From CAKAHY01 sp963522175 (GTDB lineage Bacteria; Bacillota; Clostridia; Lachnospirales; Lachnospiraceae), in the NCBI GenBank assembly GCA_963522175.1, contig CAUQXC010000002.1, positions 62,001 to 126,000 on the forward strand: DNA of 64,000 nt, written 5' to 3'. The notes below the pieces were generated by a model. It saw nothing but the letters and a program-made list of their open reading frames with translations. It was not told the DNA's origin and ran no database searches. The stretch's first letter is position 1, and every line of letters starts with the position of its first letter. Position numbers and translations under genes: made by a program. This document shows positions 27,830 to 36,964 of the stretch, in pieces.

Positions 27830-28711
27830 CTACACCTTAATAAACTTTTTCTTTCCAAGCAAACCTACAGGTCTGACAAGCAAAACAAGAGCCAGAACAC
27901 CGAAAACTATGGCATCCGCAAGCTCCGTACTTATGTATGCCTTTGATAAGCTTTCAATAATTCCCAAAACTATTCCGCCGAGCATAGCTCCCGGAACCGA
28001 ACCTATTCCTCCAAGAACCGCGGCAACAAAGGCTTTAATTCCCGGAAGTGCGCCCAAGGTAGGCTTTAAGGACTCATACTGCGCTATGTACAGTATACCC
28101 GCAACCGCGGCAAGTACAGAGCCTATCGCAAAGGTCAATGATATGGTTTTATTCACATCTATTCCCATAAGCTCCGCCGCTCCCTTATCTTCCGATACGG
28201 CTCTCATAGCCGCTCCCGTTTTCGTTTTATTGATAAAAAACGTAAGCCCCGCCATGGATACGGCGGTAACGATAAAGGTTACAATGCTTATTCCCGAAAT
28301 ATGTACTCCGAGGAATTTCACATTGGTCTTAGGGATAACGGAAGTAAAAGGTATAGGGTTTGCCTTAAATACCAATAATGCAAGACTTTGTAACAAGTAG
28401 CTCATACCTATAGCCGTAATGAGAACAGCCAAAGGAGGCGCTTTACGAAGCGGTTTGTATGCGATTTTTTCTATAACAACGCCCAAAACGGCGCAAACCG
28501 CAATTGTAAGTATTACAGCCAATGGAACAGGCAAATTAAGTATGCTTATAAAAACATACAAGGCATACGCACCTATCATGATAACATCTCCGTGGGCAAA
28601 GTTTATCATCTTTGCAATACCGTATACCATGGTGTAGCCCAGTGCTATAAGTGCATAAACGCTGCCTATCCTAAGACCGTTTATCAGTTGTTCGATAATG
28701 TTTGCAAGCAT
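27830..28711 (-). CDS. livH: Branched-chain amino acid ABC transporter permease LivH
   Basis: Integral membrane subunit, 293 residues from ATG at 28709-28711, with about eight hydrophobic segments. INFAHGDVIMIGAY near residue 35 is diagnostic for LivH-type permeases, and MRAVSEDKGAAELMGID is the ATPase-coupling loop. A GTG four codons upstream is part of the ribosome binding site and is less likely to be the start. It is separated from livJ by a hairpin. Confidence 0.92.
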   Translation of the reverse strand: MLANIIEQLINGLRIGSVYALIALGYTMVYGIAKMINFAHGDVIMIGAYALYVFISILNLPVPLAVILTIAVCAVLGVVIEKIAYKPLRKAPPLAVLITAIGMSYLLQSLALLVFKANPIPFTSVIPKTNVKFLGVHISGISIVTFIVTAVSMAGLTFFINKTKTGAAMRAVSEDKGAAELMGIDVNKTISLTFAIGSVLAAVAGILYIAQYESLKPTLGALPGIKAFVAAVLGGIGSVPGAMLGGIVLGIIESLSKAYISTELADAIVFGVLALVLLVRPVGLLGKKKFIKV

Positions 28712-28738
28712 TTTCAACCTCACTTTTTAACATATATT

Positions 28739-28774
28739 AAACGTGGAGCAACTTATACAGTCTTCTCCACGTTT
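28739..28774 (-). terminator. Hairpin between livJ and livH (partial terminator)
   Basis: A 10-bp perfect stem (AAACGTGGAG/CTCCACGTTT) with a 16-nt loop lies between the binding-protein gene and the permease genes. The T-tract is weak. It may reduce transcription into livHMGF or protect livJ mRNA, giving excess binding protein. Confidence 0.6.
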
Positions 28775-28799
28775 TTAACAAAATAATTACAAGCCAAAT

Positions 28800-29981
28800 T
28801 TATTTTTGAACGTATTCGCCGTTCTCTATGCCGACAAACTTTGCCGACTTTGAAGGTTCACCTGAAGCCTCAAATGTAACATCTCCCGTTAAGCCGCTAA
28901 CCTTGATTTCGGTCATTGCGCTTATAAGATCTTTGCTCTCAATGCTTCCCGCTTTCTCCATAGCAGCCTTTATTACGTAAACCGTGTCATATGCATCCGC
29001 AGCAAACTGATCCGGTGTAGAACCTGCCTTCTTCTCATACGCCTTAACAAACTTCTGTACACTTTCAGAGCTGTCGCTTGCAAGGAAAGGACTTAAGAAT
29101 ATCGCTCCATCTAAAGCTTCCTTATCCGTTGCCTGTGCCAAAACTCCGTCCCAACCGTCGGAACCTACGAAATCAGCCTCTATACCGGCTGCTCTTGCCT
29201 GCTTTGTAATCTGAGCGGCAGCCTCATAATAAGCCGGAATAAATATTGCATCCGGAGAAGCCGACTTTATTTTTGTAAGCTGTGTGGAAAAATCAATATC
29301 TTCTGTAGTAAACGACTCCGCCGCAACCAATGCGTCGGCCTTTCCCGCCTTTTCAAGCTCCTCTTTGAAGGCTTCGTAAACACCTGTTGAATACTCGTCA
29401 CTGTTGTTATATAAAACAGCTACCTTTGAGTAAGGCTTATCTATAACATACTTGGCAATAGTAGCTCCCTGAAGAGGGTCCGTAAAGCAAAGACGGAATA
29501 CATTGTCGTTAAGTGTGATGTCCTTTGCCGAACCTGAAGGTGTAAGCTGTAAGATACCGTCCTTATTTGTTAAATCCGCTATAGCAAGAGATGAACCGGA
29601 TGTTGTCGCTCCGAGTAAAACATTTATACCCTCATCCATAAGAGCATTGTATGCCGTAACAGCCTTATCCTCAACCGCCTCGTCATCCTTGAAGCTGAGC
29701 TTTAAAGTATATGTGGTTTCTCCCACCTTTACTCCGCCTGCGGCATTAACCTCATCTATTGCTATCTCCAAACCGTTCTTTACGGAGTTTCCGTAAGAAG
29801 CGGCTCCGCCTGTCAAAGGTCCCATTGAACCTATCAAGAATACATTTTCTCCCTCAGCCGTCTTTGAGCCTGTATCAGCCGCCTTTGAACCTGTGTCATT
29901 TGAAGTACCTGCCGAAGAGCAAGCTGCCAAACCGAGTGCTACTGCCAACATTGCGCCGGCTGCTAAAATTCTTTTTTTCAT
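28800..29981 (-). CDS. livJ: Branched-chain amino acid ABC transporter substrate-binding lipoprotein
   Basis: A 393-residue lipoprotein: signal peptide with LGLAAC, lipidated Cys21, a Ser/Thr/Gly-rich linker, then a type I periplasmic-binding fold starting IGSMGPLTGGAASYGNS. It would capture leucine, isoleucine and valine (or another amino acid or amide) for LivHMGF. Exact ligand is not predictable. GGGAGATAATT precedes the ATG, and a near-consensus promoter lies upstream. Confidence 0.92.
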   Translation of the reverse strand: MKKRILAAGAMLAVALGLAACSSAGTSNDTGSKAADTGSKTAEGENVFLIGSMGPLTGGAASYGNSVKNGLEIAIDEVNAAGGVKVGETTYTLKLSFKDDEAVEDKAVTAYNALMDEGINVLLGATTSGSSLAIADLTNKDGILQLTPSGSAKDITLNDNVFRLCFTDPLQGATIAKYVIDKPYSKVAVLYNNSDEYSTGVYEAFKEELEKAGKADALVAAESFTTEDIDFSTQLTKIKSASPDAIFIPAYYEAAAQITKQARAAGIEADFVGSDGWDGVLAQATDKEALDGAIFLSPFLASDSSESVQKFVKAYEKKAGSTPDQFAADAYDTVYVIKAAMEKAGSIESKDLISAMTEIKVSGLTGDVTFEASGEPSKSAKFVGIENGEYVQK

Positions 29982-30016
29982 AATTATCTCCCATAAACTT
30001 AAATTTTGATAGCGCC

Positions 30017-30046
30017 ATTATAAACAGTTTCTATATATTGTGTCAA
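30017..30046 (-). promoter_or_regulatory. Near-consensus promoter of livJ
   Basis: On the minus strand, a perfect TTGACA (30041-30046) and perfect TATAAT (30017-30022) are separated by 18 bp, 35 bp upstream of the livJ ATG. Confidence 0.85.
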
Positions 30047-30081
30047 CAATTTAGTACAGATAACAAGCTGTATAAATATAG

Positions 30082-31098
30082 TTAATTTTTATAGCTGTCA
30101 TAACCCGAACGATAAAACTCCACATTTTTGTCTCTTCCCATGAGCTCTTCAACCGCAAGTCTGGGGTCTTTATTGTCAAAAAGAACCTCTACAACCTGAT
30201 TTATAATAGGCATTTCAACCTTGTATTTTTCAGCTAAGGCTTTGGTTGCCTTGGCTGAATACACTCCCTCCACAACCATTCCTATTTCTTTCTGAGCGCT
30301 TTCAAGGTCATAACCCTTTCCTATCATTATTCCCGCTCTCCTGTTTCTACTATGCATACTGGCACAGGTTACTATGAGGTCGCCTATTCCCGAAAGCCCG
30401 AAAAAGGTCTCCGATTTTCCTCCCATCGCAACACCGAGACGAGAAATTTCCGCTATTCCTCTCGTGATAAGGGCAGCCTTTGCATTGTCTCCGTAGCCCA
30501 ATCCGTCCGCTATACCCGCTGCAAGAGCTATGACATTCTTACTTGCTCCGCCGAGCTCTACTGCAAGGACGTCATCCGTTGTATACAATCTGAAAAAGGA
30601 ATTCATAAAAAGGTCTCTTACTTTTTGAGCCGTTTCCTTATCTTTTGAAGCGACAACGCAGCTTGTTGCCAAGCCCTTTGTAAGCTCTATGGCATGGCTC
30701 GGCCCCGACATAACGGCAAAATTTTCGCTCCCCAGCTCCTCACGCACCTGCTCGCTTATAAAAGAAAGGCTGCCTTCCTCTATACCCTTTGAAACGTTAA
30801 TTACAGTCTGTCCTCTATAGTATGCTTTAAGCTTCTTTAAATTTTCCCTTATAAAAGCCGAAGGTATAGCGATTAAAATATACTCGGCACCCGAAAGAGC
30901 CTCTTTTAAATCGCTTGTATACAATATCTCATCCGCAATATGTATGCCTTCAAGCCTGTGATGCAGCCTTGTTGTATTGATTTTTTCAGCCGTTTCCCTG
31001 TTTCTTTCCCAAACTTTTATATTATGTGAATTTTTATTCAGCAAAACGCTCAGAGCCGCTCCGAATGCTCCGGCACCTAAAATACAAATATCAGCCAT
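30082..31098 (-). CDS. gpsA: Glycerol-3-phosphate dehydrogenase (NAD(P)+)
   Basis: Reduces dihydroxyacetone phosphate to sn-glycerol 3-phosphate for phospholipids. Rossmann motif GAGAFGAA is at residues 7-14, and the catalytic Lys lies in GGASKNVIALAAGIADGLGYGDNAKAAL. The 338-residue length is typical. It follows plsY, which uses its product, with a 29-bp gap. Confidence 0.96.
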   Translation of the reverse strand: MADICILGAGAFGAALSVLLNKNSHNIKVWERNRETAEKINTTRLHHRLEGIHIADEILYTSDLKEALSGAEYILIAIPSAFIRENLKKLKAYYRGQTVINVSKGIEEGSLSFISEQVREELGSENFAVMSGPSHAIELTKGLATSCVVASKDKETAQKVRDLFMNSFFRLYTTDDVLAVELGGASKNVIALAAGIADGLGYGDNAKAALITRGIAEISRLGVAMGGKSETFFGLSGIGDLIVTCASMHSRNRRAGIMIGKGYDLESAQKEIGMVVEGVYSAKATKALAEKYKVEMPIINQVVEVLFDNKDPRLAVEELMGRDKNVEFYRSGYDSYKN

Positions 31099-31127
31099 TC
31101 CTATACTCCTTATACTACACTTATATA

Positions 31128-31754
31128 TTAAAATATTTTATTTTCATTTCCCGACAGCAATCTTTTAATATTTTCCTTATGCTTCCAAACGGATATAGCT
31201 GCAATTACGCATACCAGAACAATGAACTCAAGTCTGACAAAACCGTCTATATTATATCCGCCGAACATGTTGAAAGAAAACAGGCAGGAAAGCAATATAA
31301 AAACAAACATTACCAAAATGGAAGCGAGAGAAACGAATCTTGTTAAAGCGACTATCAAAACAAAAACCGTTAAACAGACAAGTGTTGTTCTGAAATCCAA
31401 TGCCACCAAAATTCCCGCCGTACAGGCAACCCCCTTGCCGCCTTTAAAGTTTAGGTAGAAGGGAAAAATATGCCCGAGCACGGCTCCGAGTCCCGCATAC
31501 ATCATATAAACATACATCATATCGGAATTTTTATTTAAAAGCTTTGCTATCAGGCAAGGAATAAGCGCCTTTAAAAAATCACCCAGAAAAACAACGGCAC
31601 CGGCTTTTTTTCCCATAACTCTCAGAGAATTTGTGGCACCCGTGTTTCCGCTGCCCTGTTTGCTCAGGTCTATACCTAAAAATTTACTCACGAAATAACC
31701 TGTCTGTATAAGTCCGAAGGCGTAACCCAAGACAAGATATATAAGTCTTCCCAT
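31128..31754 (-). CDS. plsY: Glycerol-3-phosphate acyltransferase PlsY
   Basis: Multi-pass membrane enzyme, 208 residues with five hydrophobic segments, that acylates glycerol 3-phosphate from acyl-phosphate. Family motifs include GSGNTGATNSLR near residue 35 and NFKGGKGVAC in mid-protein. Its ATG overlaps the der TAA by one base. GpsA, which makes its substrate, is next. Confidence 0.94.
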   Translation of the reverse strand: MGRLIYLVLGYAFGLIQTGYFVSKFLGIDLSKQGSGNTGATNSLRVMGKKAGAVVFLGDFLKALIPCLIAKLLNKNSDMMYVYMMYAGLGAVLGHIFPFYLNFKGGKGVACTAGILVALDFRTTLVCLTVFVLIVALTRFVSLASILVMFVFILLSCLFSFNMFGGYNIDGFVRLEFIVLVCVIAAISVWKHKENIKRLLSGNENKIF

Positions 31755-33085
31755 TATTTAAGTTCCTCGCTTTTTTCTCTTATTATAAATCTAAGCGCCG
31801 TTCCTCTGAATCCGAAAGCCTCTCTAATCTTATTCTCCAAATATCTTTGGTACGAAAAATGCATCAGAGACTTGTCATTTACGAAAATGACGAAGGTAGG
31901 CGGTTTGACACTGACTTGAGTGGCATAAAAAATCTTAAGCCTCTTTCCTTTATCGGACGGCGGTTGCTGCATAACACAGGCTTCGCTTATTATTTCATTT
32001 AAAACTCCCGTCTGAATACGAAGCGTCTGATTCTCTCTTACCATATCTATAAGTTCAAACATTTTGGACAATCTCTGCCCGGAGACCGCCGATATAAATA
32101 CGTACTCCGCATACTGCATAAAGCTTAAAGTGTTTTTTATATTTTCCGTGAACTCATATATGGTCTTGACATTTTTTTCTATCGCATCCCACTTATTGAC
32201 GGCAACGATAATGCCTTTTCCTCTGTCATGGGCGATACCCGCTATTTTGGCATCCTGTTCGCTTACACCTTCCGTGGCATCTATTGTCATAATAACCACA
32301 TCCGCTCTTTCAACGGCAGACACTGTTCTTATGATACTGTATCTTTCAAGCTCTTCCTTGACCTTGGATTTTCTTCTAAGCCCCGCCGTGTCTATGAAAA
32401 TATACTCCTGTCCGTTGTGAAGAACTCTTGTATCTATGGCATCTCTTGTAGTACCGGCTATATCGCTTACTATAACCCTGTTTGCTCCCGTTATTTTATT
32501 TATAATCGAGGATTTTCCGACATTAGGCTTTCCTATTATGGCAACCTTGGGAATATCGTCATCCTCTTCTTCACCGTTTTTATCTTCAGGGAAGTGTTTA
32601 ATAACCTCCTCAAGCAAATCACCTATTCCCAGTCTGCTTGCCGCCGAAACCGAAACGGGATCTCCTATGCCGAGACCGTAAAATTCGTAAACATCATTAC
32701 CGAACTTTGCCACACTGTCGACCTTGTTTACACAAAGAACAACCGGCTTTTTTGATTTTCTAAGCATATCGGCAACTTTAAAATCCTGGTCCTGCAAGCC
32801 CTGCCTTACATCAACTATAAATACAATCACATCCGCAGTTTCTATGGCTATGCTCGCCTGCTCTCTCATCTGCGAAATAATTATATCCTTTGAATCCGGC
32901 TCTATTCCTCCCGTATCTATGAGAGTAAAATTTTTATCCAGCCAACTCGTATCCGCATAAATCCTGTCTCTTGTTACCCCCGGAGTGTCTTTTACTATGG
33001 AAATCTGCTCTCCCGCAATAACATTGAACAGAGTCGATTTTCCCACATTCGGTCTTCCGACTATCGCCACTATAGGTTTACTCAT
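31754..33085 (-). CDS. der: Ribosome biogenesis GTPase Der (EngA)
   Basis: Tandem-GTPase needed for 50S assembly. Two G domains carry GRPNVGKST (residues 10-18) and GKPNVGKSS (around 186), each with DTAG/DTGG and NKxD motifs, followed by a C-terminal KH-like domain. Length is 443 residues. It overlaps the DUF512 gene by 8 nt and plsY by 1 nt. Confidence 0.97.
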   Translation of the reverse strand: MSKPIVAIVGRPNVGKSTLFNVIAGEQISIVKDTPGVTRDRIYADTSWLDKNFTLIDTGGIEPDSKDIIISQMREQASIAIETADVIVFIVDVRQGLQDQDFKVADMLRKSKKPVVLCVNKVDSVAKFGNDVYEFYGLGIGDPVSVSAASRLGIGDLLEEVIKHFPEDKNGEEEDDDIPKVAIIGKPNVGKSSIINKITGANRVIVSDIAGTTRDAIDTRVLHNGQEYIFIDTAGLRRKSKVKEELERYSIIRTVSAVERADVVIMTIDATEGVSEQDAKIAGIAHDRGKGIIVAVNKWDAIEKNVKTIYEFTENIKNTLSFMQYAEYVFISAVSGQRLSKMFELIDMVRENQTLRIQTGVLNEIISEACVMQQPPSDKGKRLKIFYATQVSVKPPTFVIFVNDKSLMHFSYQRYLENKIREAFGFRGTALRFIIREKSEELK

Positions 33086-34463
33086 TAAATTCTCCTTTTC
33101 CGCTTAATTCATAAGCTTTAAATACCGTTTCGGCATTATAATTTTTGCTGACTACGGCATTCAAAAAATCATAGCCGCTTGTGCCTACTATCAATATCTT
33201 TATTCCCAGTTTTTTCTCAACATCGGTTTTAGTAAAATCATCCAAAAAAACCTCTTCTCCCGAACGAAACATATTGACCGAGAGCAAAAGTCTGTCACCG
33301 AGTTTCTTGTTTTTAAGCTGTTCTATAATATCGCCTGCGGTTATAAGACCCGCAACGGTTATCTTTTCGCCGAAAAACTTATTTTTTATGGTATATACTT
33401 TTATGGTTTTATTGGGCAAAGCCTTCATTATCCTTTTTGCCAGACGTCTGAGTAAAGGAGCGGCGAGCTTTCCCGTCGCTATACTTATATGCTCAACCTT
33501 TTCCCTGTCTTCTTTCAGGGTATCGGATAAATGTTTTATGGCATCTATAACCTCTTCATTCAGAAGCCTCAGCATGCCTACACCGTTTTCAAGCTGTATA
33601 TAGCCGTCATATCTTTTTTCACCCGGAAGCCTTTTACCTGCCAGAAGATAAAACTCATCACTTGCCTGAACAAAATGCACACCATGCCTTTTCATAGCAA
33701 TCTTTTGATATTTTTCAACTATTTCAATAGTCTCTCTTGCGCTTTCTCTATCCACCAAAGCTATATCGGCAAGACCTTTTCTGTACTTTGTAACTCCCAG
33801 AGGAACAACGCTTAAGCTTTCCATTACAGGGGCGTACTCCAGCAAATCTCCTATTGTTTTATCAAGCTCCTCGCCGTCATTATAACCTCTGCACATAACA
33901 ATCTGACCGTTCATGGGAATATCGTTTTCATAGAGCTTTTCTATATATTTAAGACTGCTTCCGGCAAATTTATTATGTAACATCCTCACTCTAAGCTTGG
34001 GATTTGTTGTATGCACGCTTATATTTATAGGTGCAAGCCTGAATCGTATTATTCTGTCTATATCCTCATCCTTCATATTGGTAAGAGTAATATAATTCCC
34101 CTGTAAAAAGGACAATCTGGAATCGTCATCCTTAAAATACAGGGTTTCTCTCATTCCGGGAGGCATTTGGTCTATAAAGCAAAAAATACATTTATTTGTG
34201 CAGGACTTATAATCACACATAAGTCCCTCTTCAAACTCAATTCCAAGGTCCTCGTAATCATGTTCTATATCAAGCTCCCACTGCTCACCGTCGGGCTTTT
34301 CTATAAGCATGGTTATAGCTTCGGAATTGACGTAATATCTGTAATCCAAAACATCTTTTATTTCATTATCATCTATGGCAAGAAGCCTGTCGCCCGGTCT
34401 TATTTCAAGCTCCCATGCGATGGAATCCTTCGCCACCTTACTTATAAGATGACCCTTATACAT
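33078..34463 (-). CDS. DUF512 radical-SAM protein with N-terminal PDZ-like domain
   Basis: A 461-residue protein: an N-terminal PDZ-like domain (residues ~1-60, WELEIRPGDRLLAIDDNEI), then a radical-SAM core with the cluster motif CTNKCIFCF (CX3CX2C), then the C-terminal DUF512 region. Such genes sit immediately upstream of der in many Clostridia, as here. The reaction is unknown. AGGTAGCTT precedes the ATG. A promoter with TTTACA and TATACT lies just upstream. Confidence 0.88.
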   Translation of the reverse strand: MYKGHLISKVAKDSIAWELEIRPGDRLLAIDDNEIKDVLDYRYYVNSEAITMLIEKPDGEQWELDIEHDYEDLGIEFEEGLMCDYKSCTNKCIFCFIDQMPPGMRETLYFKDDDSRLSFLQGNYITLTNMKDEDIDRIIRFRLAPINISVHTTNPKLRVRMLHNKFAGSSLKYIEKLYENDIPMNGQIVMCRGYNDGEELDKTIGDLLEYAPVMESLSVVPLGVTKYRKGLADIALVDRESARETIEIVEKYQKIAMKRHGVHFVQASDEFYLLAGKRLPGEKRYDGYIQLENGVGMLRLLNEEVIDAIKHLSDTLKEDREKVEHISIATGKLAAPLLRRLAKRIMKALPNKTIKVYTIKNKFFGEKITVAGLITAGDIIEQLKNKKLGDRLLLSVNMFRSGEEVFLDDFTKTDVEKKLGIKILIVGTSGYDFLNAVVSKNYNAETVFKAYELSGKGEFNE

Positions 34464-34491
34464 AAGCTACCTCATTCTAAATAGTGTATAA

Positions 34492-34520
34492 AGTATAATC
34501 TAAACAAAAGTTTTTGTAAA
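34492..34520 (-). promoter_or_regulatory. Predicted promoter of the DUF512-der-plsY-gpsA operon
   Basis: On the minus strand, TTTACA (34515-34520), 17-bp spacer and TATACT (34492-34497), about 29 bp from the ATG. It diverges from the prs promoter. Confidence 0.7.
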
Positions 34521-34536
34521 GATTAGTATATAGGTC

Positions 34537-34564
34537 TTGAATAATCCTATTCAAAATGTTATAG
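34537..34564 (+). promoter_or_regulatory. Predicted promoter of prs
   Basis: TTGAAT (34537-34542) and TTATAG (34559-34564) are separated by 16 bp, 50 bp upstream of the prs ATG. Confidence 0.45.
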
Positions 34565-34614
34565 TTTTAGCGCTATATTTAGAGTAAAAAAGCTTTATTT
34601 TCACGGAGGATGTC

Positions 34615-35805
34615 ATGTCAAACAATTATGTTTTTAAAGATCAGCTACCTTTAGCTCCTCTTAAAATCGCAGCCCTTGAAAGCTGCTTACCTCTCGCAAA
34701 CAAGGTTCACGAGCATATCGTTGCATTTCGTAAGAATGATTTGGAGGAATTAAAAAGCCGCAGCGAAAGTCTTCTCTACAGAGGCTATGATTCCGATTCT
34801 TATCTTCTCGATATCGCCTGCCCGCGCTTCGGAAGCGGTGAAGCAAAAGGAGTTATCAACGAATCCGTCAGAGGTACGGACGTATTTATAATGGTTGATG
34901 TTACTAATTACTCCTTAACTTATAATGTCAACGGTTTCGTAAACCACATGTCTCCCGATAATCACTTTCAGGATTTAAAACGTATTATAAGTGCAAGTGT
35001 TTCAACCGCAAAAAGAGTAAATGTTATCATGCCTTTCCTGTATGAAAGCAGACAGCATAAAAGAACAAAAAGAGAAAGTCTTGACTGTGCCTTGTCTCTT
35101 GAAGAACTTGTAAACATGGGTGTCAGCAATATCATTACCTTTGACGCACATGATCCGAGAGTTCAAAATGCGATTCCTTTACACGGCTTCGACAACTTTT
35201 TGCCTACATACCAATTTGTAAAAACCATTTTTTCAAGTATCCACGACATCAGCATAGATAAAGAGCATCTTATGATAATAAGTCCGGATGAAGGCGCTAT
35301 GCACAGAGCCGTTTATCTTGCAAACAACTTAGGTGTGGATATGGGTATGTTCTACAAGAGAAGGGATTACTCCAAGGTTGTGGACGGAAGAAATCCTATA
35401 ATAGCCCATGAATTCTTAGGTGCAAGCGTTGAGGATAAAACCGTCATTATCATAGATGATATGATAGCAAGCGGAGAATCCATGATAGATACCGCCAGAC
35501 AATTAAAAGAGAGAAAAGCAAAAAGAGTTATTGTTTGCGCCACCTTCGGACTCTTCACTTCAGGGCTTGAACGATTTGATATCGCACACAGGAACGGCTT
35601 AATCGATTATGTATGTACCACAAACCTTAATTATCGCACTCCTGAGCTTTTTGAAAGACCGTGGTATATGGAAGCCGACATGAGCAAGTACCTTGCAGCC
35701 ATCATCAATTCATTTAACCATGATGTAAGTATAGGCAAGAGCCTGTCTCCTACAAGTAAAATACAAAATTTCGTTAAGAAATACAATGAAAGCTTAAATA
35801 ACTAA
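34615..35805 (+). CDS. prs: Ribose-phosphate pyrophosphokinase, long form
   Basis: Makes PRPP from ribose 5-phosphate and ATP for nucleotide, His and Trp synthesis. The PRPP-binding loop is VIIIDDMIASGESMIDTA near residue 280. At 396 residues it is clearly longer than the ~315-residue canonical enzyme, with an extended N-terminus, and lacks the textbook DTGGT loop. This matches a second Prs type common in Lachnospiraceae. CGGAGG precedes the ATG. A canonical copy may exist elsewhere. It is one of only three plus-strand genes in the window. Confidence 0.85.
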   Translation: MSNNYVFKDQLPLAPLKIAALESCLPLANKVHEHIVAFRKNDLEELKSRSESLLYRGYDSDSYLLDIACPRFGSGEAKGVINESVRGTDVFIMVDVTNYSLTYNVNGFVNHMSPDNHFQDLKRIISASVSTAKRVNVIMPFLYESRQHKRTKRESLDCALSLEELVNMGVSNIITFDAHDPRVQNAIPLHGFDNFLPTYQFVKTIFSSIHDISIDKEHLMIISPDEGAMHRAVYLANNLGVDMGMFYKRRDYSKVVDGRNPIIAHEFLGASVEDKTVIIIDDMIASGESMIDTARQLKERKAKRVIVCATFGLFTSGLERFDIAHRNGLIDYVCTTNLNYRTPELFERPWYMEADMSKYLAAIINSFNHDVSIGKSLSPTSKIQNFVKKYNESLNN

Positions 35806-35808
35806 GAT

Positions 35809-35836
35809 AAAAGCTGTCGCAGATGCGACAGCTTTT
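35809..35836. terminator. Bidirectional terminator between prs and the recombinase
   Basis: A perfect 12-bp stem (AAAAGCTGTCGC/GCGACAGCTTTT) with a 4-nt loop ends in T on the plus strand and in T on the minus strand. It serves convergent genes, and the recombinase stop codon touches its right arm. Confidence 0.9.
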
Positions 35837-36887
35837 AAGTTTCTCTCAGCTTAACAGCATTTCTTGCACTTCTTCGTTTGTCATCTTCCAAAGCCGCATA
35901 ATGCTTTTTTGTGGTATTTACATCACTGTGTCCCAATACGGCAGCCACAAGATATATATCGTCGGTTTCCCTGTAAAGATTGGTTCCATAGGTACTCCTG
36001 AGCTTGTGCGGAGTAATCTTTTTTAGAGGTGTGACCGTCTCGGCATATTTTTTCACAAGCTTTTCCACGCTTCGCACATTAATACGCTTTTGCTGCATGG
36101 ATAAAAAAAACGCCTCTTCATGCCCTTCACACGGATTCTTAAGTTTTCTTTCCTCCAAGTAATCAAGTAAAGCCTTCTCAACCTCTTCACCGAAATATAC
36201 GGTCTGTTCCTTTCCGCCTTTTCTGTGTATACGAATTCCGGAAATTTTAAAATCCACATCGGAAATATTGATTCCCACACATTCGGAAACTCTTATGCCC
36301 GTTCCGAGCATAAGACTTAAAATAGCGAGGTCTCTTACTTTGTTTTTCTCATGATATTCCCTTTGTTTTTTGGTCAGATTATCTCCGTTTTCAACCTCAT
36401 CCAAAAATTTTACAACTTCATCCACTTCAAGCCTTATAATATCTTTTTCGCTCGTTTTCGGTAACGAAACCCTTGCAAGGGGATTCCTCTCCAAATGTTC
36501 TTTCTCATAAAAATACTTATAAAAGCTTTTCAGACTTGATATTTTTCTCTTAACTCCCAAATTTTCGTTAAAAATTTCCTTTTCTCCCTCAACCCTGTAT
36601 TTAAGGTGTTCCATGTACTCTTCTATATCAATCGGATCAAGCTTCTCCAAGGCTTCTAAAGGAATTTCTTTAATGCTTTTATATTCTTTTTTAAACTCGG
36701 GATTACTTTCGAGCAGATATGAAAAAAACACCTTCAAATCGTAGGCATAAGCTATCCTTGTTCTTGATTCGGTTCTCGGCTCTATTCCTCTGAAAAAATC
36801 TTTGCAGTAATAAGGCAAGTCCGTCAAAAGCTCTCTGAGCCTTACTATATTGTTTTTACTTAGTTCCTCACTGTATGAAAGTGCCAT
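35835..36887 (-). CDS. Tyrosine recombinase, XerC/D/S-like
   Basis: A 350-residue tyrosine recombinase with an N-terminal SAM-like DNA-binding domain. Catalytic residues are visible: Arg in GTGIRVSEC, His/Arg in HKLRSTYG, His in LGHSDVNTT, and the nucleophile Tyr in KKHYAA. Size and layout resemble single-protein XerS-type chromosome-dimer recombinases or a cryptic integrase. No flanking attachment repeats or phage genes are visible, which favours a housekeeping role. GGGAGGATATA precedes the ATG. Confidence 0.82.
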   Translation of the reverse strand: MALSYSEELSKNNIVRLRELLTDLPYYCKDFFRGIEPRTESRTRIAYAYDLKVFFSYLLESNPEFKKEYKSIKEIPLEALEKLDPIDIEEYMEHLKYRVEGEKEIFNENLGVKRKISSLKSFYKYFYEKEHLERNPLARVSLPKTSEKDIIRLEVDEVVKFLDEVENGDNLTKKQREYHEKNKVRDLAILSLMLGTGIRVSECVGINISDVDFKISGIRIHRKGGKEQTVYFGEEVEKALLDYLEERKLKNPCEGHEEAFFLSMQQKRINVRSVEKLVKKYAETVTPLKKITPHKLRSTYGTNLYRETDDIYLVAAVLGHSDVNTTKKHYAALEDDKRRSARNAVKLRET

Positions 36888-36964
36888 ATATCCTCCCGTT
36901 TAACGAATAGTTCTCTTACGTAGAGTATATACTCCGGCTTCACATCTGTAAAGTTTTTTATCCG

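Noticed and set aside
35835..36887. Recombinase as marker of an integrated element
   Set aside because: No attachment repeats, phage or plasmid genes flank it, and it fits a XerS-like housekeeping protein.
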